From assembly GCA_916048115.1 (NCBI GenBank), contig CAJZGQ010000037.1:1-9676 (forward strand): DNA of 9,676 nt. Direction: 5' to 3'. How positions within the stretch are numbered: position 1 is the stretch's first letter; every line of letters begins with the position of its first letter. This document shows, piece after piece, positions 1 through 7,486 of the stretch. Under the pieces are notes generated by a model. That model did no database searches. It saw only the letters and a program-made list of their open reading frames with translations, and was not told the origin of the DNA. The translations under genes and the position numbers were made by a program. This stretch comes from an uncultured Streptococcus sp. (GTDB lineage: Bacteria; Bacillota; Bacilli; Lactobacillales; Streptococcaceae).

Positions 1-19
1 AGAAAGGGCTTGCTTCCAG

Positions 20-34
20 CGCAAACGTTTGTCG
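20..34 (+). promoter_or_regulatory. MalR/LacI-family-type operator upstream of amylase
   Basis: The site contains the perfect 10-bp palindrome CAAACGTTTG (22-31). It matches 12 of 14 bases of CGCAAACGTTTGCG, the operator type I recall for the pneumococcal maltose regulator MalR. It fits the cre consensus less well, with three mismatches at conserved positions. It overlaps the proposed -35 hexamer, so a bound repressor would block RNA polymerase. Maltodextrin-responsive repression of the amylase is an inference; CcpA is the alternative. Confidence 0.6.
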
Positions 35-57
35 CATCCAACTATTTTTGGTAAAAT
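29..57 (+). promoter_or_regulatory. Amylase promoter with extended -10
   Basis: The -10 element TAAAAT (52-57) is preceded by TGG (49-51), giving an extended -10. The best -35, TTGTCG (29-34), lies 17 bp upstream and is embedded in the operator. Transcription would start near 64, leaving only about 6 bases before the ATG at 70. This favours the downstream ATG at 88 as the translation start. Confidence 0.6.
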
Positions 58-87
58 AGGGACATTCACATGAAAGAAGAAATAAAA

Positions 88-1551
88 ATGGAAAATCAAA
101 CCTTAATGCAATATTTTGAGTGGTACCTGCCAGCCGATGGCAACCACTGGACGCGTCTTGCTGAAGATGCGCAACACTTAGCAGACTTGGGTATTTGTAA
201 AGTCTGGATGCCACCTGCCTTTAAAGCTACTTCTAACAATGACGTTGGTTACGGTGTCTATGACCTCTTTGATTTGGGCGAGTTTGACCAAAAAGGGACG
301 GTTCGCACCAAATATGGCTTCAAAGAAGATTATCTGCAAGCCATTCAAGCCCTCAAAGCTGCTGGTATTCAACCAATGGCCGATGTCGTTCTTAACCACA
401 AAGCTGCAGCAGATGGTCTAGAGGAGTTTGAGGTCGTTGAGGTCGATCCGATGGATCGAAACAAGGTTCTCACTGAGCCCTTCACCATTCAAGGATGGAC
501 TAAATTCACCTTTGATGGTCGAAATGGAGCCTATAATGACTTCCACTGGCATTGGTACCATTTCACCGGTACTGACTACGATGCTTCTCGCAATAAGAAT
601 GGAATCTACCAAATCCAAGGGGACAACAAAGGTTGGGCTCATGGAGATCTGGTAGACAAGGAAAATGGAAACTACGATTACCTCATGTACGCCGATATCG
701 ATTTCAAACACCCTGAAGTTGTAGAAAATCTCGATCAATGGGCTGAATGGTTTATCGAAACGACTGGTGTAGAAGGTTTCCGTCTGGATGCCGTCAAACA
801 CATCGACTCCTTCTTTATGAAGAATTTCATCCACAATATCACCCAAAAGTACGGGGAAGATTTCTACGTCTTTGGCGAGTTTTGGAATGGGGATAAAGAG
901 ACCAACGATGAATACTTGGAAAGCATTGACTACTTATACGACTTGATCGATGTGGCCCTCCACCAAAATTTCTTCAGAGCCAGCCAAGAGGGGGAAAATT
1001 TCGACCTGAGAAACATTTTTGATGGAACACTGGTGCAACATCATCCTGAACAGGCTGTATCCTTTGTGGACAACCATGATACCCAGAGAGGGCAAGCCTT
1101 AGAATCTACCATTGAAGAATGGTTTAAGCCTGCAGCCTATGCCTTGATCTTACTTCGTGAAGCTGGTTTGCCTTGTGTCTTCTATGGAGACTACTACGGT
1201 ATCGAGGGCAAATTTGCGCAAGAAAGTTTCCAAGAGGTTCTCGATCGCCTCTTATGGGTTCGTAAAGATCTGGCCTATGGGGAACAAACGGACTACTTCG
1301 ATGATCCTAATTGCATCGGTTGGACACGCTCAGGTACTGGAGAATCAGCACCAATCGCTTGCTTGATTTCCAATAACCAAGCTACTACAAAAGTCATGGA
1401 GATTGGCTCATCCTACGCAGGTCACACCTACTATGATGTCTTAGAAAATTGTAGCGAAACTGTCCAAGTTCAAGAAGACGGTACTGCCGAATTCCCAGTA
1501 GCAGAGCGCTCTGTCAGCGTCTGGGTAGCCCAAGATACAGAGGGCCAATAA
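88..1551 (+). CDS. amy: Cytoplasmic alpha-amylase, GH13
   Basis: Hydrolyses internal alpha-1,4 bonds of starch, glycogen or maltodextrins. No signal peptide is present, so it acts in the cytosol. From the ATG at 88 the protein is 487 residues, close to the roughly 484-residue pneumococcal homologue. The four GH13 regions are visible: DVVLNH (99-104), GFRLDAVKH (nucleophile D234), VFGEFW (acid/base E264) and FVDNHD (transition-state D331). The set resembles the liquefying-type subfamily GH13_5. An in-frame ATG at 70 would add MKEEIK. I prefer 88 because known homologues begin at about this point with M-x-NQTLMQYFEW, and the promoter leaves no room for a Shine-Dalgarno before 70; the site before 88 is itself weak (GAAAGAAG). 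The gene is monocistronic, convergent with trxA, and probably maltose-regulated. Confidence 0.93.
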   Translation: MENQTLMQYFEWYLPADGNHWTRLAEDAQHLADLGICKVWMPPAFKATSNNDVGYGVYDLFDLGEFDQKGTVRTKYGFKEDYLQAIQALKAAGIQPMADVVLNHKAAADGLEEFEVVEVDPMDRNKVLTEPFTIQGWTKFTFDGRNGAYNDFHWHWYHFTGTDYDASRNKNGIYQIQGDNKGWAHGDLVDKENGNYDYLMYADIDFKHPEVVENLDQWAEWFIETTGVEGFRLDAVKHIDSFFMKNFIHNITQKYGEDFYVFGEFWNGDKETNDEYLESIDYLYDLIDVALHQNFFRASQEGENFDLRNIFDGTLVQHHPEQAVSFVDNHDTQRGQALESTIEEWFKPAAYALILLREAGLPCVFYGDYYGIEGKFAQESFQEVLDRLLWVRKDLAYGEQTDYFDDPNCIGWTRSGTGESAPIACLISNNQATTKVMEIGSSYAGHTYYDVLENCSETVQVQEDGTAEFPVAERSVSVWVAQDTEGQ

Positions 1552-1567
1552 CCTTTATATGTAATGT

Positions 1568-1603
1568 TCTCCTAGGATCTACATGTTCCTAGGAGATTTT
1601 TTT
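1568..1603 (+). terminator. Rho-independent terminator of amylase
   Basis: A perfect 10-bp stem TCTCCTAGGA / TCCTAGGAGA (1568-1577 and 1587-1596) with a 9-base loop is followed by seven T residues. It starts 16 bases after the amylase stop codon. Confidence 0.92.
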
Positions 1604-1700
1604 CCTGTGAAAATTTTATAGGAAATACAGCTTCATTTTAGCACTATAAGAAAACGCTGTCAATGGGTATCGCGTCTATTTGAAAGAAATAAAGAGCATC

Positions 1701-1733
1701 AAAAAAACTCGTTTTCCAGTTTGGAAAACGAGT
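1701..1733 (-). terminator. Rho-independent terminator of trxA
   Basis: The 11-bp inverted repeat ACTCGTTTTCC / GGAAAACGAGT (1707-1717 and 1723-1733) has a 5-base loop. On the minus strand it is followed by a run of Ts (complement of A1701-1707). It lies 8 bases past the trxA stop. The + strand side has TCTTTTT after the stem, so it may also stop stray transcripts from the amylase side. Confidence 0.9.
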
Positions 1734-1740
1734 CCTCTTT

Positions 1741-2055
1741 TTAGCTCAATTCTGCAATGATTTCTTTCAATTGGGCTTTCGTATGAACTCCAGCCACTTG
1801 TTTGACAACTTGTCCATCTTTTTTAAAGAGAAGAGTTGGGATCGACATGATACCGAATTGACGTGCTGTATTTGGATTTTCATCGACATCCATCTTACAG
1901 ATTTTCAAATCATCTTCATGTACTTCTTCTGCCAACTGATCCAAGATTGGAGCCTGCATGCGGCATGGACCACACCAAGTTGCCCAAAAGTCAATCAAGA
2001 CAAGGCCTTGGCTGGTTTCTTGTTCAAAAGTTGCATCTGTGATTACGTGTGCCAT
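1741..2055 (-). CDS. trxA: Thioredoxin
   Basis: Small cytoplasmic disulfide reductase that passes electrons from thioredoxin reductase to targets such as ribonucleotide reductase and peroxidases. The 104-residue protein has the normal family length. It carries the WCGPC active site (W27-C31, redox cysteines C28 and C31), the preceding DFWATW strand-turn and the conserved cis-proline in SIPT (P73). The start is fixed by AAGGAGG (2060-2066) five bases upstream of ATG. It lies 97 bp downstream of the surface peptidase, with no terminator visible between them, so read-through is possible. A weak promoter and a striking dyad lie in the gap. A strong terminator follows. Confidence 0.97.
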   Translation of the reverse strand: MAHVITDATFEQETSQGLVLIDFWATWCGPCRMQAPILDQLAEEVHEDDLKICKMDVDENPNTARQFGIMSIPTLLFKKDGQVVKQVAGVHTKAQLKEIIAELS

Positions 2056-2068
2056 ATTTCCTCCTTTT

Positions 2069-2085
2069 TCAGTAGTGACTACTGA
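2069..2085. promoter_or_regulatory. Perfect 17-bp dyad in the trxA leader (possible operator)
   Basis: TCAGTAGTGACTACTGA is a perfect inverted repeat of 8+1+8 bases centred on G2077. A single-base spacer cannot form an RNA hairpin loop without losing pairs, so a DNA-binding dimer is a better reading than an RNA structure. It sits between the proposed trxA -10 (2104-2109) and the Shine-Dalgarno (2060-2066), a typical roadblock or operator position. I do not recognise it as a PerR, Rex, CtsR, AdcR or CopY site. Confidence 0.5.
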
Positions 2086-2103
2086 TTTAGCATTTCTGCT
2101 TTT

Positions 2104-2132
2104 ATTTTACACTAAATGATGCCATTTTAGAA
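2104..2132 (-). promoter_or_regulatory. Possible trxA promoter
   Basis: On the minus strand TAAAAT (complement of 2104-2109) is a good -10. The best -35 at 17-bp spacing is TTCTAA (2127-2132), which is weak. A start near 2097 would give a leader of about 40 bases containing the dyad and the strong ribosome binding site. Confidence 0.35.
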
Positions 2133-2152
2133 ATATTTGCTACGGGGACTCC

Positions 2153-5100
2153 TTAGGCATCTTCTCTCTTTTTGCGCCAAAAGATGAAGCTAGAAGCTGT
2201 TAGGCTGATCACCCCTAAGAGACCCAGAGCATGGTCTTTGCTACCTGTTTGTGGAAGCGTATGGTCCGCATGCCCTCCTTCTACTGCAGGAGTTGGAGCT
2301 TGAGGATCTTCTGCCAATCCTGGTGAAACAAATTGAGGGCCATAGGATACAGCTAGAGCAAGGTGAGGGTGCTCTTGGGCAGCTGATGCGGTCTTCGTCT
2401 CAACGACCTTCTCAGGAAAATCTTGGCTTGGTTGGACAAAATGTTCCGGGGTTGGAAGCGTATATTCTTCCTTGTAGTGCACTTCTGGTGCTACTAGAGC
2501 AGCTCCTTCAACTTCTGGCAGGTTTGCATAGTCTGTATCGCTTGCACTTGGTAGATAGCTTCCCTTTTGGGCGCGGGTCTTTTCGACAATTGGAATCGCA
2601 GCCTGGATAGAATCTGTCTTAAAGGTCACTTCATATGGATGCTCCACCGTTAAATCAGATGGGTCATAGGTGTTAAAGACTAGGGCTAACTTGTGACCTT
2701 TCTTAACCGTATAGAGATTTGGTTGGAGATAAACAGTGTAATCATGATATTCCCCAACTTTAGGCTCGATACTTTCGCGAGAGCTTGCTGAATCGTAGCC
2801 AGACTCAGGATTAGCCAGGTTGATCCAGCCTTTTGCGATCACCTTGTACTTGGTCTTGATGGTTTCGTATTCGGCTACAGATAGATTGCTTAAATTGCTT
2901 CCCATCCAGAAAGCGTCGGCTGTTTTATCTTGCTTGACGCTACCATTTCCTACCACGTCAAAGTCCTCATCTGCCACGTCTACCAAGAGGGCATTGAGTT
3001 GGAAATTCTTTCCTTGACCTTTGGCAAGAGCTGCCTTGAAATGAACGGGAATGTGGCCCTTGATCGTAGTGTCCTCAGTGACATCAGAAACAAAGGTCAG
3101 ATTAGCCTTAGAAGAGGCTTTGCTGACTGTTTCATTACGGTTAGCGATCTCAACACCCGCAGCCGCATAGTCACTTGAAATGGTTTCTTCCAAGCGTTTC
3201 GACTGAGCATTCAAGAAGAGACGTTGACTGCTCTTCCAGTTATCATAGCTGGTCCACTTACTTGGATCATAGTTGTTTTGAGCTAGAACCGCTGGCAAGC
3301 TTTCGACGTGATTGTCCACGCCATATAGGTAGTGGGTCAACCAGGTATTGAGCAAATCATAAAAATCTTGACCATTGGCAGTAATGCTGTACCCACGGGA
3401 CATAGCAGCTGGATAGACGTGGTCTCCTTGGTGGAGATAGAGCTTGACATCTTGGCCCGCTTTCTTGAGGGCATCGTACATAAGTTCAAAATGCTTGGTC
3501 TTGACATTGTCATCATTCAAGCCATGGACGATCAGGGCACTGGTCTTGAGATTTTCTGGATGAAGGGTATAATCCCGCTCCTTCCAGACATCACTGTAGT
3601 TGCGATCATGAGCGTACTGGTCCTTGTTCAATTGGTTGATGTAGTTGGAATAGTTTTGCCAAATCCCTGCCCAATCGTCTTGGTCCAGCATTCGCGTGCT
3701 AACGTAGAGGGAGAGCCATGAAAGGTCACTATAAGGTGCATTGCCAAATCGGGTCCCTTGGCTATTGAAATAATCATACCAAGAAGCAATACCTGCTGCT
3801 GGAACGATGGTCTTTAGGCCTTCTACGCCAGTCGCTGCCACACCAAAGGTTGTAGTACCAGCCCAGGATAGACCGGTCATTGCGACATTGCCACTTGCCC
3901 AGTCTGCCTTGATTTCGATATTGCTAGTCTTATCGGTGTAGGCCTTGCGCTTGCCATTGACCCATTCGATGATATTCTTGAAGGCATTGATTTCGAGATC
4001 AGACCCCGTCGTGTTAAATCCTTCTGATCCCTTGGTCCCAAGTCCAGCGCTGGAGATAAAGGCATAGCCTCTGACCAAGAAATAGTCGTACCAGTTGAGA
4101 TCTTCGTAGTCATAGATATACTCGTAGGGACTGTAGTAGTACCAATCCGATGCTTTAGCTTTTTTCGCTGCTTCTACTGTCGTCTCACTGCCAACTGGCG
4201 GTCTCTTTGCAGGTTGGCTGTGCAGTTTCTTCATGTCGTAGCTACCGTCCGTCGGAAGCCCCAGACTTTCAAGGGTCACGTAGTTTTCATCGAGTGTTCC
4301 TGCTACGTAAGGACGCGCTTCCAGAATGGTCGCTGCCTTAAAGTCACCTTGCGCGACTGCTTTTGGTAATTGAACAATGGCTTTGACCAAGTCTGGCTTG
4401 CCATCTGCATCGGTGTCGTAGTCCGTTTCGACATAGACTGGGAAGCGCACAATTTGGCTGTCCTCATATTTGTAGTCTTGGTCTTCTTTTTCTCCCGTCG
4501 TATAAGGGAAAATAGGCTGGGCACGACCATTTAAAAAGAGAGGGCTTTTCTTTTCAGCCCGGTAGGCATCATAGAGTTTCTTAGCTGTTTCGTACATCTT
4601 GGCCAATTCTGGCTGACTGACCTTACGAGTCAGATCTTCTGATGTTTCAATCAAACCTAAACTCTTGGCAAAGCGTTCCCGATCTGCTTGGCTTTGGCCC
4701 AATTGGCTTGGATCCGTTGCTGCCCATTGAAGCAAGCCATTAACAGCATCTTGCACTGTCAACTCTTTAGTAGCCTGATCACTTGCAAGGGTCGAACCTG
4801 TGACTTTTGCCAAATCCTGACTTGTTGCCGGTGCTTCTGAAGTAGGAGTGGATTGAGGTGCAGCTTCCCTGCTTGTTACTACTGGAGTTGCTACTGGAAC
4901 AGTTGGATCACTTGGGGCTGTGTAGGCTTCTCTTGTAGGAGCTACTTGATTTACAACTGCTGTTCGATCCAGCGAGGCCTCACTCAAGCTTGCTCCTTCT
5001 TCATTAGAGCCAGTATTTGTGTCACGTGCTGTCGGTGTTGCTTCAGTAGCTGGAGCATGGACCACTTCTGTCGATGGAGCTAACTCTTCTGTCTGCTCAT

Positions 5101-5182
5101 CTGCTGCTACTACTTGGTGCAAAACCATTGGCGCGATCAGTAAGCTCGATGCGACAATGGAAACCATTGTTTTCTTTTTCAT
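2153..5182 (-). CDS. LPXTG cell-wall-anchored Xaa-Pro dipeptidyl-peptidase (S15)
   Basis: Surface serine peptidase releasing Xaa-Pro dipeptides from the N-terminus of proline-rich peptides. The 1009 residues read in order: signal peptide (about 1-27, likely cut after VAA), a Thr/Ala/Pro/Glu-rich stretch (28-120), a helical N-terminal part (140-215), the alpha/beta-hydrolase core (about 245-625), a PepX_C-like beta domain (about 645-865), a Pro-rich wall-spanning segment (870-972), LPQTG (976-980), a hydrophobic helix and a KKRED tail. The likely triad is S439 in GLSWAG, D557 in HGLND and H588 in GDHVYP. It is some 250 residues longer than cytosolic PepX (about 760), the excess being secretion and anchoring parts. 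AGGAGA lies five bases before the ATG. It has its own promoter with a cre site. Family assignment is firm; substrate is inferred. Confidence 0.93.
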   Translation of the reverse strand: MKKKTMVSIVASSLLIAPMVLHQVVAADEQTEELAPSTEVVHAPATEATPTARDTNTGSNEEGASLSEASLDRTAVVNQVAPTREAYTAPSDPTVPVATPVVTSREAAPQSTPTSEAPATSQDLAKVTGSTLASDQATKELTVQDAVNGLLQWAATDPSQLGQSQADRERFAKSLGLIETSEDLTRKVSQPELAKMYETAKKLYDAYRAEKKSPLFLNGRAQPIFPYTTGEKEDQDYKYEDSQIVRFPVYVETDYDTDADGKPDLVKAIVQLPKAVAQGDFKAATILEARPYVAGTLDENYVTLESLGLPTDGSYDMKKLHSQPAKRPPVGSETTVEAAKKAKASDWYYYSPYEYIYDYEDLNWYDYFLVRGYAFISSAGLGTKGSEGFNTTGSDLEINAFKNIIEWVNGKRKAYTDKTSNIEIKADWASGNVAMTGLSWAGTTTFGVAATGVEGLKTIVPAAGIASWYDYFNSQGTRFGNAPYSDLSWLSLYVSTRMLDQDDWAGIWQNYSNYINQLNKDQYAHDRNYSDVWKERDYTLHPENLKTSALIVHGLNDDNVKTKHFELMYDALKKAGQDVKLYLHQGDHVYPAAMSRGYSITANGQDFYDLLNTWLTHYLYGVDNHVESLPAVLAQNNYDPSKWTSYDNWKSSQRLFLNAQSKRLEETISSDYAAAGVEIANRNETVSKASSKANLTFVSDVTEDTTIKGHIPVHFKAALAKGQGKNFQLNALLVDVADEDFDVVGNGSVKQDKTADAFWMGSNLSNLSVAEYETIKTKYKVIAKGWINLANPESGYDSASSRESIEPKVGEYHDYTVYLQPNLYTVKKGHKLALVFNTYDPSDLTVEHPYEVTFKTDSIQAAIPIVEKTRAQKGSYLPSASDTDYANLPEVEGAALVAPEVHYKEEYTLPTPEHFVQPSQDFPEKVVETKTASAAQEHPHLALAVSYGPQFVSPGLAEDPQAPTPAVEGGHADHTLPQTGSKDHALGLLGVISLTASSFIFWRKKREDA

Positions 5183-5216
5183 GTCAGTCTCCTAACTTTT
5201 TGTAATCAACACTCCC

Positions 5217-5245
5217 ATTATACTATGTAAGCGCTTTTATATCAA
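5217..5245 (-). promoter_or_regulatory. Promoter of surface Xaa-Pro dipeptidyl-peptidase
   Basis: On the minus strand TTGATA (complement of 5240-5245) and a perfect TATAAT (complement of 5217-5222) are separated by exactly 17 bp. This is the strongest promoter in the window by eye. The predicted start near 5210 gives a leader of about 27 bases with AGGAGA at 5188-5193. It begins only 13 bp past the terminator of the upstream lipoprotein gene. Confidence 0.85.
5226..5239. promoter_or_regulatory. Catabolite-responsive element (cre), CcpA site
   Basis: TGTAAGCGCTTTTA matches the cre consensus TGWAANCGNTNWCA at every specified position except one (T instead of C at 5238). The core AAGCGCTT is palindromic. 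It lies wholly within the -35/-10 spacer of the peptidase promoter, so bound CcpA should repress. Binding is inferred. Confidence 0.72.
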
Positions 5246-5257
5246 TTTCTTTCCAAG

Positions 5258-5284
5258 AAAAAATCGAGGCAAATTTGCCTCGAT
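5258..5284 (-). terminator. Rho-independent terminator of the AliA-like gene
   Basis: The 22-base perfect palindrome at 5263-5284 (half ATCGAGGCAAA) forms an 8-9 bp GC-rich stem with an AAATTT apex. On the minus strand it is followed by a run of Ts (complement of A5258-5263). It starts 11 bases after the stop codon. Confidence 0.9.
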
Positions 5285-5294
5285 CTAAAGATAC

Positions 5295-7280
5295 TTATTT
5301 CACATGATCTTTTAATTCTTCTTGAGCTTTTTGGTTAGACTCTGCTTGCTCTTTCTTCCATTTTTCAAGAGCTTTGTTGTAGTCTTCGGTTGTAACAGCC
5401 TTGTCTTGAAGCTTCATGCCTTTATAGACAACGTTGTCTTTCCCTTTACCACCGGTCCAGCCGAATGGTGCTGAGAATGGTTCTACACGAGTCAAGAATG
5501 GACGACCAGTCTTAGATGTTGTAGGAATTACCAAGGCACTATCTGTCAACCAAGCTTGAGCTGCTGCATATTTCTCAAAACGTTTGTTAAGATCCTTTGT
5601 TTCAGCTCCTGCTTCCGTTACCATCTTCTCAAAGTCGTACAAGCCAACTTTCTTAGCTGCCTCATTGTTTTCGCTTGGATCAAATCCAAAGAAAGTACGA
5701 GTATTTTCCCCAGATGAAGCTTTCAAGATATCCATGTAAGTTGATGGGTCTTGGTAGTCAGGGCTCCATCCAACATTATCTGAGATATCCCAGTCTTCGT
5801 CTTCTGCTTTAGCAGCAAAGAGGGTCACGTTCAAGAGATCTTCTTTGGATACCATATGGATGTCGACAACGACGTTGTCTTTTCCAAGTGAGCTTTCAAC
5901 TGATTGTTTGAAGGATTGAGCACGTTGAACCTTCGATGGAGTCGTTTGGTCAACTGGCATATCCAAGTGGATTGGGAATTTCACGCCATCTGCTTCAAGT
6001 GCAGATTTCGCTTTCGCAAACTCTTCTTTGGCTTGTTTTGCGTTGTAAAGACCATTTTGACCATCATCAAGATTTGCATCTTTCCACTCGTCTCCATAAG
6101 TCACCAACTCAGTTTTAACCATTTCACCAAAGGTCTTGCCATCTGCTTGAACGAATGTAGGTGGGATGTAGAGGTTACGGATCAGTTTGCTTGCTCCATC
6201 TTTACCATTTGCTTGGGCAGCATAAGATTCACGGTCAAAGGCAAAGCTGATCGCTTGACGGAAGTCCTTGTTCAAAAGAGCTTTCTTAGTAGATGATTTT
6301 TCTTCATCTGTTGTTTTTTTAGTGTACTTGTATGACTGACGATCGATATTGACTCCGATCACGAAGGTGCTGGCATCTTGAGGAGTGTAGATGATTTCAT
6401 CTTTAAACTTCTTAGCTTGGTCTGTGAATCCAGGTCCAGTTGGGAATAATTTAGCAAGGCTAAGAGCATTGTCCTCAAATGAGTTGGCCAATTTACTTTG
6501 GTCTTGACCATCATAGTACTCTAGCTTAACATCTGTGATGTGAACATTGTCTTTGTCCCAGTAGTTTTCATTCTTGCTCATCTCGATAGATGATTTAGAA
6601 GTGAAGCTCTTCAAGATGTATGGACCATTGTAAAGAAGGGAGCTTGTATCACTTGCTTGGGCGAATTTATCCCCTTTTGATTTCACGAATTTCTCGTTGA
6701 CTGGGAAGGTAATTCCAAGAGTCAATTTAGAATTCCAGAAAGGCTCTGCCTGGTTTAAAGTAACTTGAAGGGTATGATCATCAACTGCTTTAATTCCTAC
6801 AGCAGAGAAATCTTTATTTTTTCCGCTGACGTAGTCGTTCAAACCTTTGATAGAATCTTGGATAATGTAGAGCATTTCTGATTTGTTATCAGCCGCATAT
6901 TTGATTCCTGTTACGAAATCTTTAGCTGTTACATCTGCGTACTCTTCCCCTTCTGAATCATACCATTTGGCATCATCACGAAGTTTATAGGTATAAGTCA
7001 AACCATCTTTAGAAACTGTCCAATCTTTAGCAAGAGAAGGAACCAAATTTCCGTACTTATCATTTTCAAACAAACCATCAATCAAGTTCCCTGTGATTTC
7101 ATGGGTTGCTGCTTTACCAGATGTGATATAGTTCAAGTTTTCAGGCTCCGTCTCATAGACATATGAGAATTTTTGGCCGTTGCTTGAGCTAGATGATTTA
7201 GAACCACCAGAACAAGCCGCTAGGATACCTGCTGAAAGGAGAGCAACTCCCGCAAGTGCAATGACATTTCTTTTTTTCAT
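5295..7280 (-). CDS. aliA: Oligopeptide ABC transporter substrate-binding lipoprotein (AliA-like)
   Basis: Membrane-tethered extracellular receptor that captures oligopeptides for an Ami/Opp-type ABC importer. The 661 residues begin with a lipoprotein signal peptide ending in the lipobox LAAC (C23 lipidated), then a Ser-rich linker (25-33) and a family 5 solute-binding fold through most of the protein. Phrases such as GNLIDGLFEND, DWTVSKDGLTYTYKLR and RFEKYAAAQAWLTDSALVIPTT, and the Lys/Glu-rich C-terminus ending in HVK, match my memory of pneumococcal AliA more closely than AmiA. Length agrees (about 660). The start at 7280 is set by AAGGAGT (7286-7292) five bases upstream and by the signal peptide; a longer reading from 7328 would spoil both. 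No permease or ATPase genes are adjacent, so it probably serves an importer in trans, as AliA does. AliB or a third paralogue is the alternative. Confidence 0.92.
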   Translation of the reverse strand: MKKRNVIALAGVALLSAGILAACSGGSKSSSSSNGQKFSYVYETEPENLNYITSGKAATHEITGNLIDGLFENDKYGNLVPSLAKDWTVSKDGLTYTYKLRDDAKWYDSEGEEYADVTAKDFVTGIKYAADNKSEMLYIIQDSIKGLNDYVSGKNKDFSAVGIKAVDDHTLQVTLNQAEPFWNSKLTLGITFPVNEKFVKSKGDKFAQASDTSSLLYNGPYILKSFTSKSSIEMSKNENYWDKDNVHITDVKLEYYDGQDQSKLANSFEDNALSLAKLFPTGPGFTDQAKKFKDEIIYTPQDASTFVIGVNIDRQSYKYTKKTTDEEKSSTKKALLNKDFRQAISFAFDRESYAAQANGKDGASKLIRNLYIPPTFVQADGKTFGEMVKTELVTYGDEWKDANLDDGQNGLYNAKQAKEEFAKAKSALEADGVKFPIHLDMPVDQTTPSKVQRAQSFKQSVESSLGKDNVVVDIHMVSKEDLLNVTLFAAKAEDEDWDISDNVGWSPDYQDPSTYMDILKASSGENTRTFFGFDPSENNEAAKKVGLYDFEKMVTEAGAETKDLNKRFEKYAAAQAWLTDSALVIPTTSKTGRPFLTRVEPFSAPFGWTGGKGKDNVVYKGMKLQDKAVTTEDYNKALEKWKKEQAESNQKAQEELKDHVK

Positions 7281-7316
7281 GTAAAACTCCTTAAGAAATT
7301 TTAAGTTTATTTTAAG

Positions 7317-7345
7317 ATTATACCACAAAGATTTTCAGAAGAAAA
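7317..7345 (-). promoter_or_regulatory. Promoter of the AliA-like gene (extended -10)
   Basis: On the minus strand TGGTATAAT (complement of 7317-7325) is a perfect extended -10. The -35 at 17 bp (TTTTCT, 7340-7345) is poor, which extended -10 promoters tolerate. The region is AT-rich. The predicted start near 7310 leaves a leader of about 30 bases. Confidence 0.7.
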
Positions 7346-7371
7346 GGAATTTTCAGAAAATTTTAGTTTAT

Positions 7372-7398
7372 AAAAAAACTACTCCGGAGAGTAGTTTT
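7372..7398 (-). terminator. Terminator downstream of the M42 gene
   Basis: The 10-bp stem AAAACTACTC / GAGTAGTTTT (7375-7384 and 7389-7398) encloses a 4-base loop. On the minus strand the stem runs into seven Ts (complement of A7372-7378). It lies about 280 bases past the M42 stop, so a transcript from that gene would carry a long structured 3' tail. Confidence 0.75.
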
Positions 7399-7443
7399 GA
7401 ATAGAATCAAATCCTTTTAAAATCAAGTGACATAGCGATTTAT

Positions 7444-7461
7444 AATAATTGAAATAATTGA
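7444..7461. repeat. Two-copy tandem 9-bp repeat
   Basis: AATAATTGA occurs twice in immediate succession in an AT-rich spacer. The rest of 7399-7486 shows no coding signal. The function is unknown and it may simply be low-complexity sequence. Confidence 0.5.
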
Positions 7462-7486
7462 TTTTAGATCCAAACAAAAGTATAAC

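Noticed and set aside
2251..2610. 119-codon open frame on the + strand
   Set aside because: Leucine- and glutamine-rich shadow of the proline-rich C-terminal part of the surface peptidase, with no start signals.
5904..6296. 130-codon open frame on the + strand
   Set aside because: Antisense shadow within the AliA-like gene, with a Cys- and Phe-rich composition unlike a real protein.
7281..7328. Upstream extension of the AliA-like gene from an ATG at 7328
   Set aside because: It would cover the promoter and ribosome binding site and place 16 residues in front of a clear lipoprotein signal peptide.
7444..7461. CRISPR-like or longer tandem array
   Set aside because: Only two 9-bp copies without spacers. 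No repeat-spacer pattern occurs anywhere in the window.
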